A DNA stretch of 64,000 bases from Budorcas taxicolor (GCF_023091745.1 NC_068924.1:64868832-64932831), one strand, 5' to 3'. Shown: positions 10,112 through 21,616, counted from the first letter of the stretch. Numbers and translations: made by a program. Notes: generated by a model from the sequence alone, not told the origin.

Positions 10112-10745
10112 GAGTACCAACGGAAATCCTTCTTGGCCATTTGAATTTGACATTTTTTTTTTTTTTTTTAGCATTTTTCCTTTATTGGCCAAACTTCCTT
10201 TGTCAAAATTTAGCAACTACAATGTCATCATATTTACAAGCAGAGGCCAGAGAGGAAAATCTAGTTTACTTGAAAGATTTACAGCTTTCAGGAAGATTCC
10301 GGAAGACCGATCCAGATGGCAAAAGGCTAGAGAGAAAAGTCTTTCCAGTGTGGGTTTGCACCCGAGGCTAGGAAAGCAGGTCAGGGAAATAGCAACAGCA
10401 GGAAAAAATGGTGTTGGTCCGTGGCATTGATGATGGCCTTCTGTGCCCAGCGAGAGCTTTTCTGAGGGCTAGGAAGTGGGTTTATCTTTCCAAACAGGAT
10501 AGCTGGAGGAAAAAGGAGGCACATGACATCCAGCCTGAGGAAGACCTCGCACAAGGTCAGTGATGGGAGGAAGGGAAGCATTAATGAATCACAGAAAAAT
10601 ATGCTGTGTCAAATCCATGCCAAGGGCTGGGTGGACCTCAGGAAGGAACGTAATTACAGTGTACCTGGAGCCGGGTTGCTGACCTGAGGACCGTGTGCCT
10701 TGGATAACATCTTCAGGAAGTTTGTGCATACCCTAAATGTGTGCA
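10112..10745. other. Unique sequence with poly-T tract
   Basis: A run of 17 T lies at 10153-10169. The rest shows no recognisable gene or repeat. The short frames on both strands look like chance. Confidence 0.5.
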
Positions 10746-10950
10746 GAATCTGCCTGGCGGCTCAGATGGTAAATAATCTGCTTGCAATGCAAGAGACCCA
10801 GGTTCAGTCCCTGAGTTGGGAAGATACCCTGGAGAAGGGAATGGCAACCTGCTCCAGTATTCTTGCCTGGAGAATTCTGTGGACAGAGGAGCCTGGTGGC
10901 CTACAGTCCATGAGATCATAAAGAGCTGGACACGATGAAGCGACTAACAC
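10746..10950 (+). mobile_element. Bov-tA SINE
   Basis: 'tgcctggcggctcagatggt' (tRNA-like head), 'tattcttgcctggagaattc' and 'aagcgactaacacgg' mark a complete but diverged Bov-tA on the + strand. Confidence 0.88.
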
Positions 10951-11486
10951 GGAAAAATAAGCACGTTTTTCTGGGGGGAAAGATCTATAGCTTTCAGGAG
11001 TATATGACCCCCAGAAAATCAGAAACAAGTAATCTGTGTACATTCCTTCCATCTTTAGGATCAAAGGTACTCTCTCTTCAGACCTGAACTCCTTCTGCCC
11101 TATTTCAAAGGCACCTCCTTCCCCACAATTGGCAGAAAACCCTGCCTGGATGGAACAACAGGGTCCCCAGCCTAACTCCTGGGTGGTAGAGGGCTTAGCA
11201 GGAGGTATGGGTGGCTCAGGAGGCAGAGACTGAATGTTCAGGGGAAAGCTCTTTGGCACAGCAGAAAGCTGGGGTGCATCCAGGTGAATCTATCAAGGCA
11301 AAATTTCCACTTGGAGATGTACTCTGTTTTCTAAAAGTTTAATTCCTCCCGTGGGAGCCTGGCAACACCCAAGGCTGACTAGAACTGCTGCTTGAAGAGG
11401 CTTATTGGCACAGTGGGAGCTTCATATTTGAGCCCTATGAATCTCTTTATTATATCCCATTTCTTCTGGGAAATCTTAAAAATAAT
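10951..11486. other. No recognised element
   Basis: Unique sequence of ordinary composition. No repeat family or gene is recognised. Confidence 0.45.
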
Positions 11487-11551
11487 TTATTTTTTTCTTT
11501 TAAATTTTTTATTGACGTATAGTTGATTTGCAAGGCTAATTATTGCTGTAT

Positions 11552-11757
11552 GTGCTTAGTCCCTAAGTTATGTCCGACTCTGCGACCCCATGGACTGCAG
11601 CCCGTCAGGCTCCTCTGTCCATGGGGATTCTCCAGGCAAGAATACTAGAGTGGGTTGCCATGCCCTCCTCCAGGGGATTTTCCCAATCCAGGGACTGAAC
11701 TCAGGTCTCCCATATTGCAGGCAGATTCTTTACCAGCTGAGCTACCCGGGATGCCCC
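11552..11757 (-). mobile_element. Bov-tA SINE nested in L1
   Basis: Inverted Bov-tA that cuts the L1 3' UTR. 'attgctgtat' occurs at 11542-11551 and 11758-11767, an exact 10-bp target duplication. The L1 is therefore older than this SINE. Confidence 0.95.
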
Positions 11758-12190
11758 ATTGCTGTATAGCAAAGTGGTTGAATTATACACACACACAGAG
11801 ACATATATATTCTTTCTTTTATATTCTTTTTCATTGTGGTTTATCATATAACATTGAATATAGTTCTCTGTACTACACAGTAGGACCTTGTTGTTTATCC
11901 ACTCTATATGTAATCAGTTACATCTGCTAATCCCAACTTGCCACTCCATCCCCGCCCCCCAGCCCCGACACCCTTACCAATCACAAGTCTGTTCTCTGTG
12001 TCATGAGTCTCTTTCTGCTTCATAGATGGGTTCGTTTGTGTCGTGCTTTAGATGCTGCATTAAGTGATATCATATGGTGTTTGTGTTTCTCTTTCTGACT
12101 TACTTCACGTAACAGGATAATCTCTAGTTGCATCCATGTTGCTGCAAATGATATTACTTTGTTCATTTTTATGGCTGCATAGTATTTCAT

Positions 12191-12269
12191 TGTGTGTGCA
12201 TATATATATGTATATATGCATACATATATGTATATATGTATATATATGTATATATGTGTATATATATAC
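12191..12269. repeat. TATATG/TA microsatellite inside L1
   Basis: A run of TA, TATG and CATA units lies within the L1 3' part, at the place where many L1 copies carry 'cattgtatatatg'. Local expansion produced about 80 bp of low-complexity sequence. Confidence 0.85.
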
Positions 12270-12781
12270 CATATCTTCTTTATCTACTCATCTGTAGATG
12301 GACATTTCGGCTGTTTTCACACCTTGGCTATTGTGAATAGTGCTGCTATGAACATAGGGCTGCACATATCTTTTTGAACTGTAGCTTTATTTGGATATAT
12401 GTTCAGGAGTGAGATTGCTGTATCATACAGTAATTCTAAAAATAAACATTTATTACAGTATTGATTACAGCTGAAGAAACCTGTGAACAATCTGAGGGTC
12501 CATCAAGAGTACGACTGATATGATCAGTATTTTTATCCATATTCTGTATTTGATCCCGAATGTGTGGGGTTTCCACACCAAACAATTCTCTAGTCTTCTG
12601 TGGATAGCAGCTGGGTGTCCTACAAATCAATTCACTTTTGACCCCAAGTTAGTAATTCACTAATTACCCCAAGTTAGTCCAGCCCCACAGGTTAACGGCT
12701 CAGTCTCACAAAATTGCCTGCCTCATTTCAGATGTACTCAGTCAAAAGTAGTGGGTTTCCAGGTTACTCAGGCTTCGGTCT

Positions 12782-13057
12782 CGGAGAAGGCAATGGCACC
12801 CCACTCCAGTACTCTTGCCTGGAAAATCCCATGGACGGGGGAGCCTGGTAGGCTGCAGTCCATAGGGTCGCGAACAGTCGGACACGACTGAGCGACTTCA
12901 CTTTCACTTGTCACTTTCATGCATTGGAGAAGGAAATGGCAACCCACTCCAGTGTTCTTGCCTGAAGAATCCCAGGGACGGGGGAGCCTGGTGGGCTGCT
13001 GTCTATGGGGTCACACAGAGTCGGACACGACTGAAGTAACTTAGTAGCAGCAGCAGC
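12782..13057 (+). mobile_element. Bov-A2 dimeric SINE
   Basis: Two Bov-A units end in CAG repeats. The flanks 'aggcttcggtct' (12770-12781) and 'aggcttctgtct' (13058-13069) differ at one base and define the insertion. Confidence 0.95.
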
Positions 13058-13069
13058 AGGCTTCTGTCT

Positions 13070-13677
13070 GACCCAGCTACAAATTGGGAGTTTCTAGGAT
13101 CTTCTCCTTAGGTTTGATCATTTGCTTTGCTATAAGGGCTCTCAGGACCTGGGGAAACACTTTACTTACTATTACCAGTTTATTACATAGGCTCTTTTAA
13201 AGGATACAAATGAACAGCCAGATGAAGAGGTATTTACAGGGAGGTCTGGAAGGATCCTGAACACAGGAGGTTCTGTCTCTGTGCAGTTTGAGGTATGCCA
13301 CCCTTCCAGCACGTGGGTGTTCTTACCAACCAGATGCTCTCCAAACCCCTCCATTTCTCCATTACGTAGACAAGATTAATTAAATCTCTGGTCACTGGTG
13401 ATTAACTCAATCCCCAGATCCTCCCTCCCCTCCCTGGAAGTAGGGGGAGTAGTGGGGGTCCCTCTAATCACATGGTTGGTTCCTCTGGCAACCAATCCCC
13501 ATCCTGAAATGACCTAGGGAACCACCGAGGGTCACCTTATTAGCATTGACTCAGCTTTGGTTGACAGAGGTTTATAATGAATAACAAGACTCCTCTCACC
13601 CCTATTACATAGGAAACTACTAGGGTTTTAGGAAGCTTGTGCCAGGAACCAGAGAGAAAGAAGAAATGCATATTTCT
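13070..13677. other. Unique sequence
   Basis: No repeat family or gene is recognised. 'cttcttgtgccaggaacca' and the neighbouring frames carry no known domain. Confidence 0.45.
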
Positions 13678-13887
13678 TGTTGTTGTGTTAGTAGCTCAGT
13701 CGTGTCAGACTCTTTGCAACCCCATGGACTGTAGCCCACCAGGCTTCTCTGTCCATGGCATTCTCCAGGCAAGAATACTGGAGTGGGTAGCCATTCCTTC
13801 CTCCAGGGGATCTTCTCAACCCAGGGACTGAACCCAGGTCTCCGGCATTGCGAGCAGATTCTTTACTGTCTGAGCCACCAGGGTGGT
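13678..13887 (-). mobile_element. Bov-tA SINE
   Basis: Inverted Bov-tA: 'gctcagtcgtgtcagactct', 'ccaggcaagaatactggagt', 'gtctgagccaccagg'. The likely imperfect target duplication is of the type 'catatttcttg' / 'catatatttatt'. Confidence 0.9.
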
Positions 13888-14009
13888 CCATATATTTATT
13901 ATATCATGGTATCACAAATAGTGAAATCATAGAATAAGTTATAATTCATATTATGAAACATTAAATAGCTTTAAAAAGAATGTTAGATCCTCTGGTATGA
14001 CCTAAGAGG

Positions 14010-14282
14010 TGGCCATGATACTTTGTGACAATATGGATTGGAATGTCATACATAGGGCAGAAATGGGCAAATTCTTTGGGAATGTCATATATAGGGCAGA
14101 AATGGGCAAGTTTTCGGAAATGGGCTAAATAGCGAATATTTTAAGCCCTGCCATTGTAGTGCAAAAGCAGCTATACCCAATATGTAAATAAATAGACTTG
14201 GTTATGTTCTAATAAAACTTTATTTACAAAACCAGGCAGTGGATCAGATTAGTCTGCAGACCATAGTTTTCTGACATTTGGC
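14010..14282 (+). mobile_element. hAT-Charlie-type DNA transposon relic
   Basis: The blocks 'ctgccattgtagtgcaaaag', 'ataaaactttatttacaaaa' and 'tctgcagaccatagttttct' fit a common non-autonomous hAT (Charlie) family of mammals. A local 39-bp tandem duplication lies in its first third. No transposase is encoded. Confidence 0.65.
14040..14117 (+). repeat. 39-bp tandem duplication
   Basis: Two copies of a unit starting 'ggaatgtcata' at 14040 and 14079 continue 'atagggcagaaatgggcaa' in both, with about two differences. Confidence 0.9.
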
Positions 14283-14299
14283 ATAGAGTGTGATCTTTT

Positions 14300-14490
14300 G
14301 GGGGCTTCCCTGGTAGCTCAGCTGGTAAAGAATCTGTCTGCAGTGCATGAGACCCCAGTTGGATTCCTGGGTCAGGAAGATTCACTGGAGAAAGGATAGG
14401 CTACCCACTCCAGTATTCTTGGGCTTCCCTAGTGGCTCAGCTGGTAAAGAATCTGCCCACAATGAGGGAGACCTGGGTTCGATCCCCCTT
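14300..14490 (+). mobile_element. Bov-tA dimer-type SINE, 3'-truncated
   Basis: A first tRNA-like head ('gcttccctggtagctcagct') runs to 'ccactccagtattcttgg', where a second head begins ('gcttccctagtggctcagct') and stops at 'cgatccccct'. Tandem-head Bov-tA variants of this kind are known in bovids. The second unit has lost its body. Confidence 0.8.
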
Positions 14491-14534
14491 GAATAGTATG
14501 TATATATTTTATAAAGATAGGTCCAAGCTGTTAA

Positions 14535-14810
14535 ATGGAGAAGGCAATGGCACCCCACTCCAGTACTCTTGCCTGGAAATCCCATGGATGGAGGAGCCTG
14601 GTAGGCTGCTGTCCATGGGGTCGCTAAGAGTTGGACAAGACTGAGCGACTTCACTTTCACTTTTCACTTTCATGCATTGGAGAAGGAAATGGCAACCCAC
14701 TCCAGTGCTCTTGCCTGGAGAATCCCAGGGACGGAGGAGCCTGGTGGGCTGCCGTCTATGGGATCACACAGAATCAGACACGACTGAAGTGACTTAGCAG
14801 CAGCAGCAGC
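14535..14810 (+). mobile_element. Bov-A2 dimeric SINE, exact target duplication
   Basis: Dimeric Bov-A2 ending in CAG units, bounded by 'aagctgttaa' at 14525-14534 and 14811-14820. The perfect duplication and low divergence indicate one of the younger insertions in the window. Confidence 0.96.
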
Positions 14811-14820
14811 AAGCTGTTAA

Positions 14821-16095
14821 TGTTGGGTACCTTGGGCAGAAAAAACATAGAATGGGGAGCAAGGAGGTTATTCACTTTTCTTTATTCGTTTCTGTTTTGT
14901 GTGATTTGAGATGGGACACATGCATTGCTTTTTTTGTAATTTCTGTTTTGAACTCCCCAAATGACATAACTAAGCATTGGGAATTCTCAGCTGTATGGGA
15001 GTGCCTTCTGTATAGTGAGACATTTGTGACTTTATCGAAGGAAGTTTTAGTTAGCCACAAGCTGCAGAGAAATCAGTAATTGGTAAACCAACCAACAAAC
15101 AAAACCAAAAACCAGAAAAGAAAAAAAAAAAAAAAAGTAACTCAGTTTGAGACAATGATAATGAAAGCACTACCAAATCAGGTCCAGCTGGCTGCTCACT
15201 GCTCAAAACTCAATGAAGAGAGAGAGAGGGAAATGTTGGCAGAAAGGAAAGTTGCTTTCAATCAAAATCCCAGCAATGTGGGGAGACCGTGGGCTCAGTG
15301 TCCCCCTAAAACCATCTCCAATGATTCTGCTTGGTCGTGAAAGTTTTTAAAGGGACAAAGGGAAACAATCTCAGTTAATCATTGAGTTGGAGCTCAGATC
15401 CAACTACTGTGTGCAGGCTTGTTGATTTCTTGTGATTTTTTTCTTTAAAAGGTTTCTTGTTCACAGGGTTTGTTCACGAGATTACTGAAGGGGGAGCAGG
15501 GGAAGAGACCTGGTCACCTATTAATTATCTATTGTGTGATCAAAAGGTCTGAATGGGGTGCTAGGACTGGAGGTGAGTGGAGCATGGGGGTGCGCAGATT
15601 AAAGTTGGTGACAAGACCAAAGGGTGCCTCCTGCTGAGAGCTCTTTCCTGCAAAAGCTGCTTACAAAAGCATGATTTTATGATAGAGGGTCAGTCTCACT
15701 CCTCTTTGTACCAGTCAAGTCAGGGCTCTCTTTCTAGCCTGGGGTGCTGGGATGTTAGACACACATGAGCAAACTAGGTGATCGCGGAGGACAGAGGCTG
15801 GGAAGGTGAAGGTCAAGGGAGTTCCTATGAAAGGAGCAGAGTCTGCTGAGCCCGAAGCAGAGAGCATGCCTGGGGGTGGATGTGGAGAGGAGACCCATCC
15901 GCTCACGCAGCCTCAGAGTCTGTGCCTGAACCACGGCAACCCATCACCTCCTGTTAAGCAGGGAACAGTCCAGCCACTGGGGGTACTGGATAGGATCAGA
16001 CTAAGTGATCCTTACATGGCCCCTGTCTAAAATAGTCTAGAACAAGCTGGTCTCAGCAGAACTTCTATCGGCCTGAGCTCAGGGCCTGAACTCTG
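14821..16095. other. Unique sequence with poly-A tract
   Basis: A 16-A run lies at 15121-15136. I see no repeat family or gene elsewhere in the stretch. Confidence 0.45.
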
Positions 16096-16320
16096 GGGTG
16101 GACAGACCTGGGGTAGCAGCTAGCCCAGCAACCTTGGGCCAAGTTTCTGAACCTCTGGAAGCCTTAATTTTTCCTCTGTAAGAGGGAGAAAATTAATAAT
16201 AATACCACCCCATATTTCATAGACTGATTATGAGAACCAAACGAGCCAACACACATTTAACGCTTTCTGTGACCCCTGGCACAATGAATAAGTGCTTAGT
16301 AGATATTAATAGATTGCTGT
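16096..16320 (+). mobile_element. MIR SINE
   Basis: 'aaccttgggccaagtttctg', 'gagaaaattaataataatac' and 'gtgcttagtagatattaata' follow MIR on the + strand along almost its whole length. Confidence 0.8.
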
Positions 16321-16815
16321 CATGATAGTCATCGCTGGGGTTGTTACCCAACTGCCAGAGGACTCTTTCGGTTTACTCTTGACTGTGTTAACTTTTGGTT
16401 AACTTTTCACCTCCCAATCTTTGACAATATCACACTGGTCTTGGCTTGGTTGTATTCTTTCTCTGGAACTGTTTTCTCACCTATAAAAAGACTTCTTGGC
16501 ACCTGCTGTCCCCATCTATTCAGGCAGATGAGGTATGAAAGACCCTTTTACACTGGGAGTGTAAAAGGCAGGATGCAAATGAAAGGTGACATGATACCCA
16601 AATCTTGCTCCTCCTTCAACCAATTAACGTCTTGCTTCTTCTGACCACACAGTAGCTCCCTTTCCAAGACTTCTGGGCATTGTGGTGTGGGCTGGTAGTT
16701 GAATGGACGTGTCACAACCGAAAGTGAGATCTTGGAGATCAGGGACTTTGTCTTATGTATTTTCAAGTGAATAACTATAAAAAAAGATGAATTGAAAACT
16801 AATCATTGATGCTAA
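16321..16815. other. Unique sequence
   Basis: No recognised gene or repeat. Confidence 0.45.
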
Positions 16816-16819
16816 ATTC

Positions 16820-16985
16820 AAGGAGACTGCTGTGTGTCAGATACGGTGCTAGATACCTTCACACAGAATTTACATGTAATATCACAGCACCGCTCTAAGT
16901 TATGTATCTGTGTTCCCACCCTACTGATGAAAAGTGAAGTTCAGAAAAGTGATTAAGCAGCTGGAGTAATGAGGTACCACCCATG
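16820..16985 (-). mobile_element. MIR SINE
   Basis: 'gtgtgtcagatacggtgcta', 'gatgaaaagtgaagttcaga' and the neighbouring text follow inverted MIR. Confidence 0.7.
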
Positions 16986-17169
16986 TATCCATCTATGAAG
17001 AGGCTGACTCTTTCCTATTTTGTTAGGGCTCAGTATCAGCACCCAGTAGGCTCAGAGTAAATATGTAGTATTATTTAGTACCCCTCTCTGATGAATTTGG
17101 ATTTAAGAAAGTGTTATTTCTAGAAGCAACAAGGTTAAAATAGACAGCAAGACAAATTATGGATTGTAC

Positions 17170-17470
17170 CCCGCCCTTTCTGTTTAGCCAAAGAGCCCTG
17201 GGCTCACGTGGAGCTGTACCCGGGCGGTGGGGGAGGGGAAGCGGGAGGCCCTGCAAGGCCCGGGTTTCCTGCGGGGAAAATCCAAGCGCTGAGTGTCCCG
17301 ACTTCCTTCTGGTCGATTGTTCAGGGGAAGGAAGGCAAGGGGCCTTCTGTTCTTTCTCCGGAATCCCGTGATGCCCACACTCTACGGCAAGGGGCCCCTG
17401 TCCCGCCACCCAAACCCCGACACCGTCCTAGGAGCTCTCCAGCTCCTGCTCCTGAGGCAGGGAGGGGTGA
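17170..17470. promoter_or_regulatory. Small GC-rich, CpG-containing patch
   Basis: Compared with its AT-rich surroundings this 300-bp patch is GC-rich and keeps several CpGs ('cccgggcggtgggg', 'ctgcggggaaaatccaagcg', 'tcccgacttccttctggtcg'). It is too small and weak to call a standard CpG island. It could be an enhancer, a minor promoter or a remnant. Confidence 0.35.
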
Positions 17471-17495
17471 GGAGGGAACTTCTCCTGGGAGTTGG

Positions 17496-17530
17496 GGTGT
17501 GTGTGTTGTGTGTGTGTGTGTGTGTGTTGT
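17496..17530. repeat. GT microsatellite
   Basis: A (GT)n run with one TTG interruption is followed by a G-rich 'ggggtgggggtgggtgggta' tract. Likely polymorphic in length. Confidence 0.95.
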
Positions 17531-17717
17531 AGGGGTGGGGGTGGGTGGGTACAGCTTCCTTTGTTTTCTGGTGGATGGCAAATTTAGCTTGTCACTTTTT
17601 AAAAGCCTATCATTTTTTGAACTTGATTTAAGACATCTTGGGGTGGTCCAGATGGAACTGGACACACTCTTTCCTTTAATAACCAGAGAAAGGATTGAGA
17701 CCTACCCTCCCCTACAG

Positions 17718-17843
17718 GTTGCCTAGTCACTCAGTCGTGTCCGACTCTTTCCCATCCCATGGACTGTAGCCCGCCAGGCTCCTGGGTCCATGGGATTCTC
17801 CAGCCAAGAACACTGGAGTAGGTTGCCGCTCCTTTCTCCAGCC
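17718..17843 (-). mobile_element. Partial Bov-tA SINE
   Basis: 'cactcagtcgtgtccgactc' to 'ggttgccgctcctttctcca' gives the inverted 3' two-thirds of Bov-tA. The tRNA-like head is absent. Confidence 0.88.
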
Positions 17844-18094
17844 TTCCCTACAGAGGAGTCAGCAGGGCAGACAGCCCAGCGGCATCCCTGGCTTTGACCT
17901 CCTGCCACCTGCTTTTCCTCCATTGCCTCTAACGCATCTTCACTGCTGCTGGGGGTTTCAGCTCTGCACCGCTGAGCTCCAGGGCTAAAGAGAATAGATT
18001 TTGTTCTCTCTCATTTTAACTTCCCAGATTTTTTCTGAGCTAACAGAGTTACAGAGCAAACACATGTATCTGCAATACAGTCAATTAAAAGAAC

Positions 18095-18560
18095 AGATCT
18101 TCAAGTCAGACTGCCCTGGTTCAAATGTCAGCTGTGCCCCCTGCCAGCTGTGGAATCCGAAGTAAACCACTTAACTTCTCTGCCTCAGCACCCTCATCTA
18201 TAAAATAGTGATAGTAAACAATACTAATGGGATTGTTGTGAGGATTCCTTGACTGGATACTTGTAAGGTGCTTAGAACCATGCCTGACACATGCTGTGTG
18301 CCTGCTAAGTCCCTTCGGTCGTGTTCAACTCTTTACGGCCCTATGGACTGTAGCCCTCCAGGCTCCTCTGTCCATGGGATTCTCCGGGCAAGAGTACTGG
18401 AGCGGGTTGCCATGCCCTCCTCCAGGGAATCTTTCCAACCCAGGGAGTAGAACCTGCAGTTCTTACGTCTCCTGCACTGGGGGCAGGTCTTTACCACTAG
18501 CACTACCTGGGAAGCCCCTGGCACGTGGTAACCAGTAGATAATCAGTTATTAAACAACTA
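18095..18560 (+). mobile_element. MIR SINE interrupted by a Bov-tA
   Basis: 'agactgccctggttcaaatg', 'cacttaacttctctgcctca' and 'gtgcttagaaccatgcctga' follow MIR. Its last bases resume after the SINE as 'ctggcacgtggtaaccagta'. Confidence 0.82.
18294..18516 (-). mobile_element. Bov-tA SINE nested in MIR
   Basis: Inverted Bov-tA. The target duplication is 'cctgacacatg' (18283-18293) and 'cctggcacgtg' (18517-18527), both being the MIR 'cctggcacatag' motif. Confidence 0.93.
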
Positions 18561-18925
18561 CCACAGTATCTAGGTCATCTCTGTTGTTGATCTGGTTAGT
18601 TTCTATGTTGCTGGGTGTCCCAGTTGCCCTTACCCTGATGAACTGCTTTCATTTTCTTCTGTTATATAATACCTGAGCCTTTCCAATATCTCTGTGGCTC
18701 AGACTTCAAGGGAAAAATGGAGAATTCTTGTTACTTTATTTTAGAGGACACTTTTAGCTTCCTTTATTTCCGCTTCTTCATTACAATCTGAATTGGATAA
18801 CTTTTTATACCTAAAGACTCATCACCATGTTTTTCTAAACAGAGATGAGTCCACTCCTCACTCCCCTGCCATTGGAGCAATGGGCAATGCCCGTAAATGT
18901 GCTCATCGTGTGGAAGTAGCTGTGG

Positions 18926-19148
18926 GACTTCCCAGGAGGCACTAGTGGTAGAGAACCTGCCGGTCAATGCAGGAGAGCTAAGAAACGCTGGTTCAGTCCC
19001 TGAGTTGGGAAGATCTCCTGGAGGAGGAAATGGCAACCCACTCCAGTATTCTTGCCTGGAAAACCCCATGGACAGAGGAGCGGGGCGGGCCACAGTTCAT
19101 GGGAATCATAAAGAGTCGGACATGACTAAAGTGACTCAGCACAGCACA
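18926..19148 (+). mobile_element. Bov-tA SINE
   Basis: Complete + strand Bov-tA from 'gacttcccaggaggcactag' to 'gtgactcagcacagcacag'. Confidence 0.9.
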
Positions 19149-19164
19149 GTAGTCTTAATAATTT

Positions 19165-19764
19165 TGCCTTTTCAGAGGAGGAAAATCTTTTCCTCTACCC
19201 TCTTAGATTCTGAGTCAGGACTGTGAATTAAGCTGACAGATGATGGAGTAACAGGAGAAAAGCAGACACATTTTATTTTATATCAATATTTTTATGTGAA
19301 AGAAGTAGAAATCTCTGGGGGCTTCAGTTCAGTTCAGTTCAGTTCAGTCGCTCAGTCATGTCCGACTCTTTGTGACCCCATGAATCGCAGCACGCCAGGC
19401 CTCCCTGTTCATCACCATCTTCCGGAGTTCACCCAGACTCACATCCATCGAGTCCGTGATGCCATCCAGCCATCTCATCCTGGGTCGTCCCCTTCTCCTC
19501 CTGCCCCCAATCCCTCCCAGCATCAGAGTCTTTTCCAATGAGTCAACTCTTCTCATGAGGTGGCCAAAGTATTGGAGTTTCAGCTTTAGCATCATTCCTT
19601 CCAAAGAAATCCCAGGGTTGATCTAGATACCATTTTAACAAATGGTGATAAATTGTGGAGAAGTAGTTAAACAAAGGAAAGGGGATTGGGCTTCTAAGGT
19701 GGTAAACTGTGGGAAAGTGGATAGGAAATATATAGGGGAAACTAATGGAAGATAAGGGTTATTT
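19165..19764 (+). repeat. Unnamed interspersed repeat, copy 2, split by BovB
   Basis: Colinear with copy 1 at 8985-9310. The shared text stops at 19322, where a BovB end is inserted, and resumes at about 19624 ('ctagataccattttaacaaa'). A second BovB then follows at 19765. The family is old enough to predate both BovB insertions. Confidence 0.6.
19323..19623 (-). mobile_element. BovB LINE 3' end
   Basis: TTCAG repeats, 'tcgctcagtcatgtccgact' and the inverted BovB C-terminal coding region ('ggccaaagtattggagtttc'). About 300 bp is kept, and the frame encodes the typical C-terminal piece of BovB. Confidence 0.92.
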
Positions 19765-20340
19765 CAGTTCAGTTCAGTTCAGTTCATTCCAGTCGCTCAG
19801 TCATGCCCAACTCTTTGTGACCCCATGAACTGCAGCACGCCAGGCCTCCCTGTCCATCACCAACTCCTGGAGTCCACCCAAACCCATGTCCATTGAGTCA
19901 GTGATGCCGTCCAACCATCTCATTCTCTGTCATCCCCTTCTCCTCCTGCCCTCAATCTTTCCCAGCATCAGGGTCTTTTCCAATGAGTCAGCTCTTTGCA
20001 TCAGGTGGCCAAAGTATCGGAGTTTCAGCTTCAACATCGGTCCTTCCAATGAACACCCAGGACTGATCTCCTTTAGGATGGACTGGTTGGATCTCCTTGC
20101 AGTCCAAGGGACTCTCAAGAGAATTCTCCAACACCACAGTTCAAAAGCATCAATTCTTCAGTGTTCAGCTTTCTTTATAGTCCAACTCTCACATCCATAC
20201 ATGACCACTGGAAAAACCATAGCCTTGACTAGACGGGCCTTCATTGACAAAGTAATGTCTCTGCTTTTTAATATGCTGTCTAGGTTGTTCATAACTTTCC
20301 TTCCAAGGAGTAAGTGTCTTTTAATTTCATTAATTAAATT
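19765..20340 (-). mobile_element. BovB LINE 3' end, longer copy
   Basis: About 570 bp of inverted BovB: TTCAG start, 'ggatctccttgcagtccaag', 'cacatccatacatgaccact', and a stop in 'cttttaatttcat'. 'gggttattt' lies just before it (19756-19764) and again at 20341-20349 and 20408-20416, so the target duplication is ambiguous. Confidence 0.92.
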
Positions 20341-21269
20341 GGGTTATTTTATACTTTTGAAAATAAATTATATAGGTAACATATAAAAATTAATTTATAA
20401 TAAATATGGGTTATTTGAATAATGTTTATTTTTTGCAAGCTCATTTCCATCTCAACTTCCCATCTCAGGTAATAAGAATGTTCTTTTCCTCCTTATACCA
20501 GGAGGGCACTTTCTCAGGAGAAATGTGTGCCCTGCTTTTAGACAGAAAGGATTACTAGCGTGTGAGCAAAAAACGCAATTCTGCTGACTTGGGGGAAACT
20601 TCCATGAAGAGGTATTCTGAAGCATTGGCTGTTCTCCAGGGAAGGTGGAGAGAGAATGAAGAGGGGAGAGAAGATGCCTTATGTCACCTATCAGGGGATA
20701 CGGGGCCTCCAGGTCGAGCTCCTGTGTCTCCCGAGGGTTTAGCCTGGAGAGAAGGAGGTCAATTAGGAATTTCATCCTGCAATCCAGGTGGTGACAATGA
20801 GGTAGAAGAGAGTGTCTGTGTGGTGGAGGAGAGGTGGTGCAGAGGAGTGAAAGGAGGGAGTTGCAGGAGTGTCTCAAAAGCAAACGTAAAACTTGACTTG
20901 GGATTGGAAGTGAAATCAGAAAGATAAATTAACAAAAAGAAAACTTCAGCTTTCAAAATTTGTTAAAACTAGGGGGTTTAAGAACTAAAAGAGGTCCCCT
21001 CTATCCACACCCCTTTTGCAGATGAAAAGTTGAGCCCAGCCCTTTTCTGTAGCACTAAATCGTGCTAGTTGTACGTTTCAGGACCAGGAGTTACATCTCT
21101 GGATCCTCAAGCTGTTCCTTTTCCCCATTCCTTCCATTCAAATAAGAGGGTGACCCTGGATTACAGTGCTTGGCACTTGGATAAACAGAGGGCTTATACG
21201 TCCCTGCCCCGCCTCAGCCTCCAGGACTCCAGTTTCAGAGAGAACAAACCCTTAGATTGGTTTCTCAGC
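20341..21269. other. Unclassified; AT-rich start
   Basis: 20341-20407 is an AT-rich block that I cannot attribute. After it the sequence may continue the unnamed repeat ('gtttattttttgcaagctc'). The rest is unique with no recognised gene. Confidence 0.4.
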
Positions 21270-21482
21270 CTCAGCAGTATTGACACTTGGACCAGATAGC
21301 TCTTTATTTTGGTGACTTTCCTGTGTACTGGAGGGTATTTAATGGCATCCTTGCCACTAGGTGCCACTGGCATCCCTCCCCCCACCCCCGGTCATGAGGA
21401 TTAAAAATGTTTCCGACTCTGCTAAATGTTCCTGGCGTGGTGGTGGTGGGGGTACAAAATCACCCGAGTTTGAGAACCTGTG
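21270..21482 (-). mobile_element. MER5A-type hAT element
   Basis: It begins 'ggtttctcagcctcagcag', continues 'ttgacacttggaccagatag' and 'gggtatttaatggcatcctt', and ends 'cgagtttgagaacctgtgcc', matching an inverted MER5A, a non-autonomous Charlie-group hAT of placental mammals. Confidence 0.8.
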
Positions 21483-21616
21483 CCTTCTATCAATGTGCTT
21501 ACAATGAGGCCCATCATTGCATGGGCTCAAACTCATAAACTGTTAAAACCTGAAGCTCTAAGATCATTCCTTGCGAATACAATGATTACTTTTTTTTCAA
21601 CACCTTTAGAAAGGTA

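Larger units (their letters stand above)
11490..12433 (-). mobile_element. L1 LINE 3' end, interrupted by a SINE
   Basis: A poly-T-like start leads into the inverted L1 3' UTR ('ttattgacgtatagttgatt', 'gcaaagtggttgaattatac'). It continues to the inverted C-terminal part of ORF2 near 12290-12400 ('gtgaatagtgctgctatgaa'). The flanks 'cttaaaaataattt' and 'tctaaaaataaacattt' may be a target duplication. The element is 5'-truncated and has no intact frame. Confidence 0.85.
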
